NCBI GenBank assembly: GCA_019448385.1 | Contig: JAGTXO010000049.1 | Location: forward strand, 214,201 to 278,200 | From: Diacronema lutheri | Lineage: Eukaryota; Haptophyta; Pavlovophyceae; Pavlovales; Pavlovaceae | Reading direction: 5' to 3' | DNA: 64,000 nucleotides | Shown: positions 1 through 9,889 of the stretch, piece after piece | Layout of the letters: the number at the start of each line of letters is the position of its first letter | How positions within the stretch are numbered: the first letter of the stretch is position 1 | Program-made: the position numbers and the translations under genes | Notes under the pieces: generated by a model | The model's input: the letters and a program-made list of their open reading frames with translations, nothing else | Told to the model about the DNA's origin: nothing | The model's database searches: none

Positions 1-1
1 C

Positions 2-118
2 CCGACTCCCGGTGCGTTGGCGAGAGCGGCCGCAGACGAGGCGACAGTGCGGGAGCTGCGCGCGCGTGTCCGCTTCCTCGAGAGCCTCGTGCATCAGCTC
101 GTCGCGCGAGACAAGTAG
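2..118 (+). CDS. C-terminal end of a leucine-zipper protein (partial)
   Basis: A reading frame enters from the left edge and stops with TAG at 116-118. Its last 24 residues (TVRELRARVRFLESLVHQLV, then ARDK) have Leu, Val and Phe at heptad spacing, which is typical of a coiled coil or the zipper of a bZIP-like factor. The upstream part lies outside the window, so the family cannot be named. It is convergent with the coiled-coil gene whose stop is at 304, leaving 185 bases between them with no gene. Confidence 0.4.
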   Translation, partial: PTPGALARAAADEATVRELRARVRFLESLVHQLVARDK

Positions 119-303
119 GCGCCTCGACTTCCTGGCTGTGAAGTCATATATAGGGAGCCTGTGCGCCCGACACAGTACCGATGTGACCGTGTGAGCGCCT
201 GCGTCGGACGCCGCCGATCACACCGAACAGCAGTCTCGCTGTGTGAGGTCGAAAGCGAAGCGGCGGGCGTGCAGCCCGCCCCTCTCCTGCGCCCACGCCG
301 TCA

Positions 304-2932
304 TCAGTTTGGCGCGGTGGGCGCCACGTCCTGCAGCAGCTTGAGGGCATGCGAGACCGGCGTGTCCTCGGGCACGCCGAGCGCCGCGCAGACGGCCACG
401 TGCAGCGCGTGCGCGTCCGCGTGCAGCAGGTGGACCTGCCAGATGCGCTCAAACAGGTCGTCGAGCTCGGGCACGTCGAAGAGGCGCTGGAAGAGCGCGA
501 CGGCGCGGTGGACGAAGTGCGCGGGCGCGGCCGCGATGTTGGCCTGCGCTGCCGAGAAGGTGCGCGCCGATGAGAGCAGCCGCTGCTCGAGACCCACCAG
601 CTCGTGCACGCCGTCGATGCACCACGCGCCCACGCTCTGCCCGCGCGAGACGAGCGGCGCGCCGCCGCCCGGCGCGAGGTGCGGCCGCATGGAGAGGTGC
701 TCAGAGATCGACCGCTCGAACGCAACAAGCTCGCGCACCGCCGCGACGATCTCGTCCGCCCCCCACAGCTCGGGCGCGGCCTGCGCAGCTGCGCCGTGCG
801 CGCGCGCGCCCGCCTTGGCAGCGGCCGGCGCGGCGCGCGCGGGCGCGGGCGCGTCCGGTCGGCTGCGCAGCGCGGCGACGAGCTGCGCGCGCAGCGAGGT
901 GAGCGTTTGCGCGAGCGCCACGTCCGCGGACCAGCCCGCGAGCGCTCGCCGCAGCTGCGTCGCGCGCGAGCGGGCGGGCGGGCGGTCGGTCGGTCGGTCG
1001 GTCGGTCGGGCGCGGGGCGGCGGTGAGCGGGTTTGGCGGGGCATGGGGGCCGACGGGCGCGGGGCGCGGGGCGCAGGGCGCGCGCGGCGGCATGCGGACC
1101 TCGTCGGGCGGGGGTAATGACACGTCGCCATCATGCGCGCGCGCGCGCTGCTGCTCGCCCGGCCCCGAGCGCGCGTAGGCGGAGATGTGCGCCTCCCACG
1201 CGGCCGCGAAAGCGTCGGCACACGCCTCAAGCTGAGGCAGCTGGCCGACGGTAGCGGCGAGGCGCGAGAGGAGCGGGAGCAGCTCGCGCGCGTCGGCGAG
1301 CTGCAGCGCGGCGCACGCCTCGCCCAGGATCCGCTCGCTGTCCGACGGCGGCGCGCCGCCATCGGCGCACGCGCGCGTGGCGCGGTCGGCGGCCAGCCGT
1401 GTGCCGCTTGGCCTCCGCGCGCGCTCGGCCCGGCCGGCCGTTGCGGCCGCGGGCGCGGCGCGCGCGGCGCCAAGCGGCACGGGCCCGGCGCGCGCGCGCG
1501 CGACGACGCGCTCGGCGCGCGCGACCGTCGCCTCCCACATCTGCAGCCGCGGCACCGCCGTCTCCGCCGCGCCCTCCGCGCGCCGCACGCTCGCGCCGAG
1601 GTCGTCGACGAGGCCGCGCATCCGCCCGAGGAGCGTGGCGTGCTCGTCGGCGGACGAGGTCGCGGCGGTTGCGCCGCCGCGCGCGCGCGCGGCGAGCTCG
1701 GCGTCGAGCGCGGCGAGCCGTCGGCCCATATCGCGCAGCCCGCGCGCGTACGCTTCCTCCGCGCGCGCGGCGCGCGCCTCGGCGTGCGAGCGGCCGTCGC
1801 CGCTCGCCGCGAGGCCGGCAGCGGCGCCGTCCGCCTCCCGCGCCGTCTGCATGAGAAGGCGTTCGGAGACGCGCGCGGCGGCTCGCTCGTCGTCGAGTTT
1901 GGCGCGCAGCTCGCGCGCGCTCGCCTCAGCCTCGTCGAGCGCGCGCCGCTGGCTCGCGATCCGCGCGGCGAGCAGCGCCTCGCGCTGCCGGACGCGCGCG
2001 AGCTGCTCGGCAAGCGCGCCCTCCTGCGCGCGCAGCCGCGCGTCGAGTCGCGCAGCCGCCTCGTCCTGCGCGCGCGAATGCTCGGCCTGCGCGCGGAGGA
2101 CCGCGCCGAGCTGCGCCGACGTCGCCTCCGCCTCGCGCCACCGCGCCTGCGCGTCGTGCAGCGCGGCGCGGAGCCGTGCGAGCTCGCCGTCGCGCTCCTC
2201 CGCGTGCGCCGACGCCGCGTCCGAGAGCACGAGGCCGACAGCGAGGGAGGAGTGGAGCGGGCCGAGCTGCTCGAGCAGGCCGTCGGCGGCGAGCTCGGTG
2301 CGCCGCGCCAGGATCGCACCTTGCACCGCCGCGTCCGCCTGTGCGAGCAGCCCCGCGCGCTCGTCCTCGAGCGCAGCGACGCGCGCGGCGAGGTCGGCCG
2401 CGCGCGCGTCCGCCGCGCCGCGCGCGCGCTCGAGGTCGGCGGCGGCGGCGCGCTGATGCTCGAGGGCGCGCTCGGCTCCAGCCGTCGCGCGCCGCGCCTC
2501 CTCGAGCGCGCCGCGCGCGCCCTCCGCCTCGGCGCGCGCGTGCCGCGCGGCGTCCTGCTCGGCGGCGAGCGCGCGCTCGGCGCGCTCGCGCGCCGAGATG
2601 GCGTCGCGCAGCTGCTCAGCAAAGCGGTCGCGCTCGCCGGCAAAGGCGGAGGCGTCGCCACCGTGCGCGGCAAGCTGCGCGCGCACCGCGGCGAGCTCCG
2701 CCTCAAGCTCGCTCGTCTCGCGCAGCGCGCGGTCGCGGTCGTCCTCAATCGCGCCGAGCCGCTCGCGTGCCTCCTGCTGGCGCGTCTTCTCGTCCTCGAC
2801 CTCAGCCTGGAGGCTCTCGATGGCGCGGCGTGCCTTGCGCAGCATCTGATTGCGCTCCTCGAGCTCGCGCGCCCCCTCATCGGCGCGTCTCGTCTGCGCC
2901 TCGAGCCGCGCCTGCAGCTCGTCGAGCTGCAT
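304..2932 (-). CDS. Long coiled-coil protein, two exons
   Basis: I read exon 1 as 2932-1100 and exon 2 as 954-304, about 827 aa. The start chosen ([13 protein letters not shown]) begins the coiled coil directly; an in-frame ATG lies a little upstream. Residues 1 to about 450 are almost unbroken Ala/Glu/Arg/Leu heptads, as in golgins, dynactin p150 or centrosomal rods. The second exon encodes a mostly helical globular tail ending [20 protein letters not shown]. The intron joins GAG|GTCCGC to GACGCAG|CTG in phase 0 and holds a CGGT microsatellite. A role in a cytoskeletal or Golgi scaffold is inference; I do not recognise the family. It is divergent from eL19, with about 300 bases shared. Confidence 0.7.
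983..1010. repeat. CGGT tetranucleotide microsatellite
   Basis: About seven tandem CGGT units lie inside the proposed intron of the coiled-coil gene. The open frames across it are artefacts of a simple repeat. Confidence 0.85.
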
Positions 2933-3238
2933 GGCGGGCGAGCGGCAAAAGGGCGCGAACCCCCAGAAGGCCAAAACGCCTTGTCCGGGCGGCATGGCGC
3001 CCCCACCCCAAAAATGAAAAATCCCCCTCCTTCCGGACTCGTCCTTTGCTGCGGTCGCGTGCCTGTCGCCCCGGACGAGGGAGGGACTCAAGGTGGGGCG
3101 GGGCGCGTCGCGTCGCCCTCGAGCGGGCGCGAGGCCTCCGTGTCGGGGCGCGGGCTGCGGTGCCGGCCCGCTCGCGCTGACCGTCGAACGCCGCCATGCT
3201 CCCACGCGCGCCCTGCTGTCCGTCGCGCGCACAGCACC
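2933..3238. promoter_or_regulatory. Shared divergent promoter region of the coiled-coil gene and eL19
   Basis: This 306-bp stretch separates the two outward-facing start codons. It has one A-rich patch (about 3010-3025, CCAAAAATGAAAAATCCCC) in otherwise GC-rich sequence. No TATA box or known element can be assigned. The regulatory role is inferred from position only. Confidence 0.4.
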
Positions 3239-4235
3239 ATGGGCATCTGCCTGCGCGTGCAGAAGCGGCTTGCGGCGTCAGTCCTCAAGTGCGGCAAGCG
3301 CAAGATCTGGCTCGACCCGAATGAGGTCACCGAGATCTCGATGGCCAACTCGCGTACGCATTACGCCCGCGCCCGCTGCTCTGCGCGCTGCCGCCGACCC
3401 ACGCCACGGCACGCAGCACGCGGCGCCCGCGCGGGCTGACGCTGCGCTCCTGGTCGGCACGCGCGCGCGGGCGCCGGTGGCGCGCAGGCCAGAACATCCG
3501 CAAGCTGCTCAAGGACGGCTTCATCATCAAGAAGCCGCAAAAGATGCACTCGCGCGCGCGCACGGAGAAGTACCGCGAGGCGGTGCGCAAGGTGCGGCGC
3601 GCTGCAACGGCGCAGCCGAGCCGCGTGGCGCGGCAAGGCGCGGCACGCAACGGCGCGGTGGCGCAGGGCGCCCAGCGGATGGGACTTGGTGGCAAGTAGG
3701 TCGAGCATCTTGGCCGGCAGCGTACCTCGCCCGTCCTCGCACTCGTCCGCCGCCTCGCTCACCGCGCGTGGCCGTGTCGCGCGTGCCGCGCCCCGCCTCG
3801 CCTCGGCGTCGGCATCGCGCGCAGGGCCGGCACACGGGCACGGGCAAGCGGCGCGGCACGGCCGAGGCGCGCATGCCGACCAAGGTGCTCTGGATGCGCC
3901 GGCAGCGCGTGCTCCGCCGCATGCTCAAGAAGTACCGCGAGCAGAAGAAGATCGACAAGCACCTCTACCACGACCTCTACATGAAGTCGCGCGGCAACGT
4001 CTTCAAGAACAAGCGCGTGCTCATGGAGTACATCCACGTCGCGAAGAAGGACAAGAACCGCGACAAGCTGCTCAACGAGCAGGCGGAGGCGCGCCGCGAG
4101 AAGAACAAGGCTGCACGCGAGCGGCGCGACCAGAAGCAGGCGGCGCTGCAGCTGTCCACCGCAAAGGTGGACGCGGCGGAGGAGAAGGCGCCGGCCAAGC
4201 CCGCCGAGGAGAAGAAGAAGAAGGGCAAGCAGTGA
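3239..4235 (+). CDS. RPL19: Large-subunit ribosomal protein eL19 (L19e), three exons
   Basis: eL19 is a component of the cytosolic 60S ribosomal subunit. Exons are 3239-3353, 3488-3591 and 3825-4235 and join in phases 1 and 0 to give 209 aa, close to the usual 190-210. Diagnostic stretches are [18 protein letters not shown] at the N-terminus, the NSRQNIRKL junction made by splicing, [16 protein letters not shown], and [16 protein letters not shown] lysine-rich tail follows (EEKKKKGKQ). Introns use GTACGC...CAG and GTGCGG...CAG. The gene appears intact and is highly expressed in all eukaryotes. It sits divergent to the coiled-coil gene. Confidence 0.97.
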
Positions 4236-4592
4236 GGTGGCCGCGCGCACCTGTAAATCTACCAGTTGGGACGGCGGCGGGCGTCGCGTCCGCAGCAGCG
4301 GTGAGCGCGCGAGGGGCGGAGGCACCGGGCCAGGGGTTGTCGGAAGGGTCACGGGCGCGGTCGAGCGGCAGCAGCCAGCTCTCGCGCCAGGCCAGCCGAC
4401 GACTCGGAGGCCGGCACCGCGAGCGCGCAACAGACTGCAGCGTGTCGTGCCCAACCGTCGCCAGACTGACGCGCAGAATGTCCGTCACTGACTGTTTCCT
4501 TGACCAAGTGCGACGGTCTTAACTTTTTAAATCACGGTGTCTTTTAATCACGTCTTCACTTTTTTTCCCGGAAGTTTCACAAAAAGCCAGCC
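4236..4592. other. Intergenic region, eL19 3' flank and next promoter
   Basis: These 357 bases hold no convincing exon. The last 100 bases (4495-4592) are distinctly richer in T (CTTTTTAAATC, CTTTTAATC, CACTTTTTTTCCC). They lie directly before the ATG at 4593, so they are the best candidate for a core promoter. Confidence 0.5.
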
Positions 4593-5660
4593 ATGCGCAG
4601 GAGGCCGAGCGTGCTTGACAAGGCGGTCGATCAACGGGACGTGACGCCCAACCTGCCGTCGCTCCCAGGCGAGACACGCGCGCAATACCTCAGGCGCACC
4701 GTGCTCGTGCGGCTTTCGGACTCGCGCGGCAAGAACATCGTCTCGCCCATGTCGTCGCTCGCGAACCTCGAGTCGGTGCTGAACGGCACGCCGCTCGCGA
4801 GCCCTAAGGCCCGCCGCGCCAACGGGCGCTTGCCCATCTCAACGAACGCGCCCGCGGATGACTCGGTGATGGCCACTTCGCTGGCCGGCCCGTCCGCGGC
4901 GCTGGCGGCCGCCGCGCCGGCGTCAGGCGACCCGACACCGTCATCGACCGCGCCTGCGCCGTCCGCGCCGTCCGCCGTCGCGCCGGCGGCGAGCGAGGCC
5001 GCGCCGCCGGCAGCTGCGCAGCCGCCGGCCGAGCGCGCCGTGTCACCGCCCTCGGCGGATGCGCCCGCCATCCTGCCCACCGTCCACGGCGGGGACGCGC
5101 GCGATGAGGCAACCGAAACGGCTGCGCCCGCCGCTGCAGAGCCGGCGGCCAACGTGCCGGTGCGCGAGGCGCAGGCCGAAGGCGCAGCGGCGGGGAGCGA
5201 GACGCCCACTGCGCTGAGCGTGGGCGGTGGCAATCCCGCGGCCAAGCCGACGCGCAGCAAGGCGCGCAAGCGTGCGAAAGGCTCGTCGGGCGTCAGCCGG
5301 CCGCTCCCGTTCTCGCTCACGTCGCCCGAGCTGCCCGCACCGCCCAACGCGCCGACGCCCCCCTCCGCTCCGTCCGCCCGGCACTTTGCGACGCTCGTGG
5401 ACATGCCGCCGCCAAGCTCGGCGCGCTCCAACGCCTCGGCGATGACGGCGATGACGCAGGCGATGGACGGGCTGACGCTCGTGCGGCTGTGCGAGTTCCG
5501 GCAGGAGGGCCTCCTCGATGACGTCGAGTTCGTTGTGCTCAAGGGCGCGATCATGGCCGACCTCTTCCAGCTGGACGAGCACCGCGCCGCCGCGCGGTTC
5601 AGTTCGCCGCCCTCCGACGAGTTTGCAGGGCGGCGAACTGAACCGCGCTGGCCTGAGTAG
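4593..5660 (+). CDS. Ala/Pro-rich protein with SHOCT-like C-terminal helix pair
   Basis: The 355-aa frame starts MRRRPSVLDKAVDQRD. Residues 1-80 are of mixed composition and may be folded. Residues about 90-270 are Ala/Pro/Ser-rich and probably disordered, with one basic patch (TRSKARKRAKGS) that could be a nuclear localisation signal. The C-terminal segment LTLVRLCEFRQEGLLDDVEF followed by VVLKGAIMADLF matches the short helix-turn-helix pattern of SHOCT-like oligomerisation domains. Cellular role is unknown. The last 20 codons coincide with a perfect inverted repeat, so the true 3' end or an unseen intron could differ. Confidence 0.65.
   Translation: MRRRPSVLDKAVDQRDVTPNLPSLPGETRAQYLRRTVLVRLSDSRGKNIVSPMSSLANLESVLNGTPLASPKARRANGRLPISTNAPADDSVMATSLAGPSAALAAAAPASGDPTPSSTAPAPSAPSAVAPAASEAAPPAAAQPPAERAVSPPSADAPAILPTVHGGDARDEATETAAPAAAEPAANVPVREAQAEGAAAGSETPTALSVGGGNPAAKPTRSKARKRAKGSSGVSRPLPFSLTSPELPAPPNAPTPPSAPSARHFATLVDMPPPSSARSNASAMTAMTQAMDGLTLVRLCEFRQEGLLDDVEFVVLKGAIMADLFQLDEHRAAARFSSPPSDEFAGRRTEPRWPE
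5592..5648. repeat. Perfect 22-bp inverted repeat with 13-nt loop
   Basis: The left arm is 5592-5613 (GCGCGGTTCAGTTCGCCGCC, then CT) and the right arm is 5627-5648, its exact reverse complement. The hairpin ends 10 bases before the TAG at 5658-5660 of the SHOCT-like gene. The stop of the convergent gene is at 5662. It could act in 3'-end formation for either transcript or be a small insertion. Confidence 0.9.
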
Positions 5661-5661
5661 C

Positions 5662-6930
5662 TCACGATTTTAGCGGTCTCAACTGTCGGCCGTGTGCCGG
5701 CGCGCCGCGCACCAGCCGCACGACCGTCTCGCCGGGCCAGTTGTGCGTCGGCACTGGCCGCGCCACACGGCGCTCGGGCCGAAAATCCGCGTCCGGCCCC
5801 GCGCGCACGCGCGACGTCGGCGCCGGCGGCTGCCGCTGCGCGCCACGCGCGCCGGTGGCGCCCGCTCGCGCCGACGTGCCATGTGCCGTCACGTTTGTGC
5901 ACGCGTCGCGGTGGAGGACGGAGGGTTGCAGCCTGCACGGCGAGCAGGGCACGTGGCACGGAGCGGAGCGAGCGCGCGCGCCGAAGCAAGCGTCCTCGAG
6001 AAGGTCGGCGACAGCGTACACCGTGACAGGCACCGCGCTTGACTTCGCCTCGTCGCCTTCCGTTTCGTCCGCGCGGCGATCACGGAAGGGGACGAGCTGC
6101 GAGGCGCTGTAGCGCGCGTACGTCGAGCGGCGCGTCGAGCGCTGCGCGTAGACGAGCCAGCCGCCGTCCGCGCGCGTCGCCGCGGGCTGCGCAGCGAGCG
6201 CGCGCGCCGCACAATCCCATTGGCGCTGCCGTGGCGGCGCGGCCGGCGAGGGCGCGCGCGGCGCGTCCAGCCGACGAGCCGGCGGGCCGGCGGGTGCGCG
6301 GGGCACGGCCAGTCCGTCTGCCGCCGCGCCGGCGCGCGCGCTCGCGTTTGCGGCGGCGCGCGGCGAGCGCGGCGCCGTGTGCGCTCGAGCGGCGCCGTCG
6401 GGTGCGAGCTTGCGCCGCACGCGCGTGCGCGCGCGAAGGCACGCGGCGGCGAGGTGGGGCAGTTGCTTCGAATCAACTTGCGCCGTGTCGAGCTTGCACA
6501 CGCGCCTGCCCGGGCAGTCGAGCAGAAAGAAGCCGTGGTCGGGCGCAAGCGAGGCGCGGTGGCATTGCCCGCGGTTGACGGACGAGCGGACGCATGCGTA
6601 AAAGGCGAGCCAAAAGTGGCCCGACGAGCCGTGCAGCCCGAGGCCCCATACCCTGCCGACGCCGATGGCCGAGCGGTGCGCGCGCACGATCGCGCGCACC
6701 GCGCGGACGAAGCCGACAGCTTCATCCGCGGACGCGCACGCGCCGATCCCGCCGGCCGCGCCGGCTGCCGTGAGCTCAGAGGACAGGTCGCGCACGATGC
6801 GGCGTGAGTCGGAGCTGCGGTCCCAGCAGCGGCGCAGGCACGCCAGGCACGCGCTCTCGGAGCAGCGGGGGTCGCCCGAGCCTCCACTTCGCGCCGCCGC
6901 TGCTGCCAGCGAGATGAGGAGGACGGCCAT
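5662..6930 (-). CDS. Putative secreted or lumenal protein, unknown family
   Basis: The frame gives 422 aa starting MAVLLISLAAAAARSGGSG, a short signal-peptide-like hydrophobic leader. A Cys-bearing region follows (CSESACLACLRRCWDRS), then a segment with aromatic residues (GLHGSSGHFWLAFYACVRSS, LDCPGRRVCKLDTAQVDSKQ) that looks folded. The C-terminal half is Arg/Ala-rich and less convincing, so an intron or a different end is possible. No family is recognised. Its start codon is only 31 bases from that of the divergent D27-like gene. Confidence 0.5.
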   Translation of the reverse strand: MAVLLISLAAAAARSGGSGDPRCSESACLACLRRCWDRSSDSRRIVRDLSSELTAAGAAGGIGACASADEAVGFVRAVRAIVRAHRSAIGVGRVWGLGLHGSSGHFWLAFYACVRSSVNRGQCHRASLAPDHGFFLLDCPGRRVCKLDTAQVDSKQLPHLAAACLRARTRVRRKLAPDGAARAHTAPRSPRAAANASARAGAAADGLAVPRAPAGPPARRLDAPRAPSPAAPPRQRQWDCAARALAAQPAATRADGGWLVYAQRSTRRSTYARYSASQLVPFRDRRADETEGDEAKSSAVPVTVYAVADLLEDACFGARARSAPCHVPCSPCRLQPSVLHRDACTNVTAHGTSARAGATGARGAQRQPPAPTSRVRAGPDADFRPERRVARPVPTHNWPGETVVRLVRGAPAHGRQLRPLKS

Positions 6931-6961
6931 TGGAGGGCGGAGGTTCAGGGTCACATTCGCG

Positions 6962-7831
6962 ATGGCACGCGCGTTGTGGCTGTGCGTGGTGCTATTCCTC
7001 GCCGGTGAGGAGCGCTGCTCGGGCAAGCTCGCGCGAGCTCACCGGCATCTGGCGCGCCTCCAGGGTCGCCGTGCTGCCATGTCGCTGAGCCGGGCGCCGC
7101 TCGCGTCGGTGCGCGACATGGGCGAGCGCGACGCGCCGATCGAGGACGGCCCTTTCGGGCTCGCGATGATCGGCGCCTTCCGGCTCGCGATGGGCCGAAT
7201 GGCCGGCTGGCAGTCGCCGCGCCCATTCGTTGAGGTTGAGCCCGGCGATTCGTACCGAGGGCTCGTCGACATCAGCCGCCGGTTGTTCGCCTCGTCGCCC
7301 GACGAGACGGTCGACAAGGTGCTCGGCGTGCTTGCGCAATTCCCGACCAAGCCGCAGCTGCTGCGTGACAATCGAGCGAGCGCCGAGCTGCTCGGTTGGT
7401 TGACGCCGCCGCTCTTCCGCTTCCTCGTTGGGCCGAGCACGACCGAGCGGTGGACACACCCGTCCGGCGAGCAGTGGCGCTCGCGCGTCGTGATTGAGCG
7501 ATGCCGCTTCCTCGAGGGCGCGGCGTGCAAGGGCATGTGCGTGGGGCTGTGCCAGCAGCCCACTGAGCGCTTCTTTGGCGAGGAGCTTGGGCTACCCCTC
7601 AGCATGGAGCCAAACTTTGCGGACGGCTCGTGCACGATGACGTGGGGCCAGCGGCCCCGTGCCGACGCGCTCGCCGAGCAGGAGCTTGGCTGCTTCCGTG
7701 AGTGCGCGCTCCGCTCGACGGCCGCCGCGGACCAACGACGCGATTCGGACGCGCCGTGCGAGCTCGTCTCGCAGCACGCCGCGATTACGCCGGATGGCGC
7801 AGGCGTCCCAGCGCGTGGCCCGATGGAATGA
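6962..7831 (+). CDS. D27-like carotenoid cis-trans isomerase (DUF4033), plastid-targeted
   Basis: D27 proteins isomerise carotenes at the C9 double bond; in land plants this feeds strigolactone synthesis, while in algae the role is less clear. The 289-aa frame starts MARALWLCVVLFLAGEE, a signal-peptide-like leader expected for a complex plastid. The family signature is clear: CKGMCVGLCQQPTERFFGEE, then LGLPLSMEPNFADGSCTM and a final CFRECALRS. These correspond to the conserved Cys-rich C-terminus of D27. Upstream residues include LLGWLTPPLFRFLVGPS. Several in-frame ATGs exist; I chose the one that begins the leader. Confidence 0.85.
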   Translation: MARALWLCVVLFLAGEERCSGKLARAHRHLARLQGRRAAMSLSRAPLASVRDMGERDAPIEDGPFGLAMIGAFRLAMGRMAGWQSPRPFVEVEPGDSYRGLVDISRRLFASSPDETVDKVLGVLAQFPTKPQLLRDNRASAELLGWLTPPLFRFLVGPSTTERWTHPSGEQWRSRVVIERCRFLEGAACKGMCVGLCQQPTERFFGEELGLPLSMEPNFADGSCTMTWGQRPRADALAEQELGCFRECALRSTAAADQRRDSDAPCELVSQHAAITPDGAGVPARGPME

Positions 7832-7933
7832 TGGCGGAAGCGACAGCGATTCGGATTGCTCGCGCATCCGACTCGCGACGAGCCGGTCTGCACCCAAGAC
7901 TGACGAGTGGTTCTCACGACTCGAGACGCTTTC

Positions 7934-8887
7934 TCAGACGTAGGGGCGGGGTGCGTCCCCGCAGTCCACGGAGACCTCGCCCGCGGCCGTGGCACCCGCT
8001 CCTTGCCCTGTTGACACTGACAGAGACCACCGCAGCTCCGCGACAGCCCAGACAATGTGCGCAAATCGGCGGAGGCGCTGCACGTGCGAGATGTCAAACT
8101 CGTGGCGCCGAATGCCGCCGCCAAGCAGCCGCACGCGCGGGAAGGCGCTCGGCTGGCGCAGGCGCGGCGTCGAGAACGGTCCGCCTTCGAGGGGCAGCGC
8201 GTCTGCGAACGCCTGCGAGCTCGGGATGTGCAGCGCGATGGCGTGGTGCACGCATCTCTCGAGCTCGGCAGTCGTCCGCCAGCGGCCGTCCTCGGTCGCC
8301 GCTCGCCCGTCTGTGGCGCGATTGGCGGCGGCCATCGCGCCCTGCAGCGCGAGCAGTTTGTTGTCGTAGCCACGGATGGGCCCGCGCTCGACCGTGCCGC
8401 CGTCGGCGCACAGGCCCAAGATGACTTGCGCCATGCCGCGGTGGATTCCCGCGCCCGTCCAATCGAGCAGAAGTGCGCCAAGCAGGCCGACGGGCACGCC
8501 GACCGCCAGGAAGAGCACGCCGGCGTATGCCGCCAACGCCGCGTGCGCCGGTGCAAATCCGCTCAGGGGCAGGCTCAATGGCGCGGCTGCCTCCGCGTCG
8601 ATCGAATCTCCGTACGCGGCCGCGGCCGACATCAGCTCGGCGCGCGACACCTCGCCACGTCGGAACTCGTCAGCAATGCGAAGCGCGACGCCAGTGCACG
8701 CGTGCACATTCGCGCGCGGGTCAAATGCGTGGGTTGACTGCGAGATCGCCTTGTCGCGCGGCCAATGCGTGTCCAAGCAGCCGAGCAGCGCGCGTAGCCG
8801 CGGCTCGTCGCATGCGCAGAGCGCGGCGTGCAGGATGGCGCGCGTCGCGACTGCGCCTGGTGAGCTGCCGTCCAGTCGAGCGCTCAT
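7934..8887 (-). CDS. Hypothetical protein with one transmembrane segment
   Basis: The intact 317-aa frame starts MSARLDGSSPGAVATRAILH. One strongly hydrophobic stretch near residue 120 (AGVLFLAVGVPVGLLGALLL) should span a membrane. The rest has normal globular composition (ELERCVHHAIALHIPSSQAF, FDISHVQRLRRFAHIVWAV). I do not recognise the family. It is divergent from chlM with only 39 bases between the start codons, so the two probably share promoter sequence. Confidence 0.7.
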   Translation of the reverse strand: MSARLDGSSPGAVATRAILHAALCACDEPRLRALLGCLDTHWPRDKAISQSTHAFDPRANVHACTGVALRIADEFRRGEVSRAELMSAAAAYGDSIDAEAAAPLSLPLSGFAPAHAALAAYAGVLFLAVGVPVGLLGALLLDWTGAGIHRGMAQVILGLCADGGTVERGPIRGYDNKLLALQGAMAAANRATDGRAATEDGRWRTTAELERCVHHAIALHIPSSQAFADALPLEGGPFSTPRLRQPSAFPRVRLLGGGIRRHEFDISHVQRLRRFAHIVWAVAELRWSLSVSTGQGAGATAAGEVSVDCGDAPRPYV

Positions 8888-8926
8888 CGCCTCCGCCCAT
8901 GCTGATGAACAAAAAACACGTGCTTA

Positions 8927-9721
8927 ATGGCGAATCCGCTGGTCGCGCTCTCGCTGCTCGCGCTCTGCGCGGCCGCGACCGCCTTCTCGGCGCCAAGCCG
9001 TGCCGTAGGGTCGCGCGTGGCGCGCGGCGCTGTGCACATGGCTGACGACAAGGCTGTCGTGCAGCAATACTTTAACACGGAGGGCTTCGACCGGTGGAAC
9101 AGGATCTATTCGGAGGATGGCGAGGTCAACTCGGTGCAGAAGGACATCCGCAACGGCCACCAGCAGACGGTGGACAAGATCCTGACGTGGATTGACGCTG
9201 ACGCAAACATTGCCGGCCAGACCATCTGCGACGCCGGCTGCGGCGTCGGCTCGCTCGCGCTGCCGCTCGCGATGCGCGGCGCAAAGGTGACGGCCTCGGA
9301 CATTAGCGACGCGATGGTCGAGGAGGCGGCGCGCCGCGCGCAGGCCATGGGTGGGCTAAAGGTGCAGCCGGCCTTCTCCCAGTCGGACCTCTCCGCGCTC
9401 TCCGGCCGGTATGACACCGTCACGTGCGTCGACGTGATGATCCACTACCCGACGGAGGAGATGGCGGGCATGGTGCGGCACCTCGCGTCGCTCGCCGATA
9501 AGAGGCTCATCATCTCGTTCGCGCCAAAGACGTGGTACTACGACCTGCTCAAGAAGGTGGGCGAGCTCTTCCCGGGTCCGTCGAAGACCACGCGCGCCTA
9601 CCTGCACCCCGAGGACGAGGTCGTCAAGGCGCTTGAGGCGTCGGGCTTCACGATCCAGCGCACGGAGATGACCGGAACCAACTTTTACTTCTCACGCCTG
9701 CTCGAGGCCGTGCGCGCCTGA
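8927..9721 (+). CDS. chlM: Magnesium-protoporphyrin IX O-methyltransferase
   Basis: ChlM transfers a methyl group from S-adenosylmethionine to the C13 propionate of Mg-protoporphyrin IX, the step after Mg-chelatase in chlorophyll synthesis. It acts at plastid membranes. The 264-aa frame is intact and without introns. The first 26 residues (MANPLVALSLLALCAAATAF) form a signal peptide ending at an Ala-Phe step, then a short transit-like stretch (SAPSRAVGSR), as expected for secondary red plastids. The SAM-binding loop is CDAGCGVGSLALPLA; VTASDIS and FSQSDLSAL follow. The family motifs YFNTEGFDRWNRIY and FAPKTWYY are present. Length matches the family. Confidence 0.95.
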   Translation: MANPLVALSLLALCAAATAFSAPSRAVGSRVARGAVHMADDKAVVQQYFNTEGFDRWNRIYSEDGEVNSVQKDIRNGHQQTVDKILTWIDADANIAGQTICDAGCGVGSLALPLAMRGAKVTASDISDAMVEEAARRAQAMGGLKVQPAFSQSDLSALSGRYDTVTCVDVMIHYPTEEMAGMVRHLASLADKRLIISFAPKTWYYDLLKKVGELFPGPSKTTRAYLHPEDEVVKALEASGFTIQRTEMTGTNFYFSRLLEAVRA

Positions 9722-9889
9722 TGAGCGCAGCGCCTGGCTGGCGGCTGGCGGGCGCTGCGTTCGAGCCGCGAAGAGCGGCTGTGCGCGGAGAGGCGAAGGA
9801 GCGCGGAAGGCGAGCTCGTCGTGGATGGTGAATGCGGAAAGCGAGCTCGTCGTAGGACGAGAAAAAGTGGTCAAGGGGAACAATCGCGG

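Noticed and set aside
1133-3439. Long plus-strand open frame across the coiled-coil gene
   Set aside because: It is the antisense of a strong heptad pattern; its own sequence is low-complexity Arg/Ala and it runs into eL19 exon 1.
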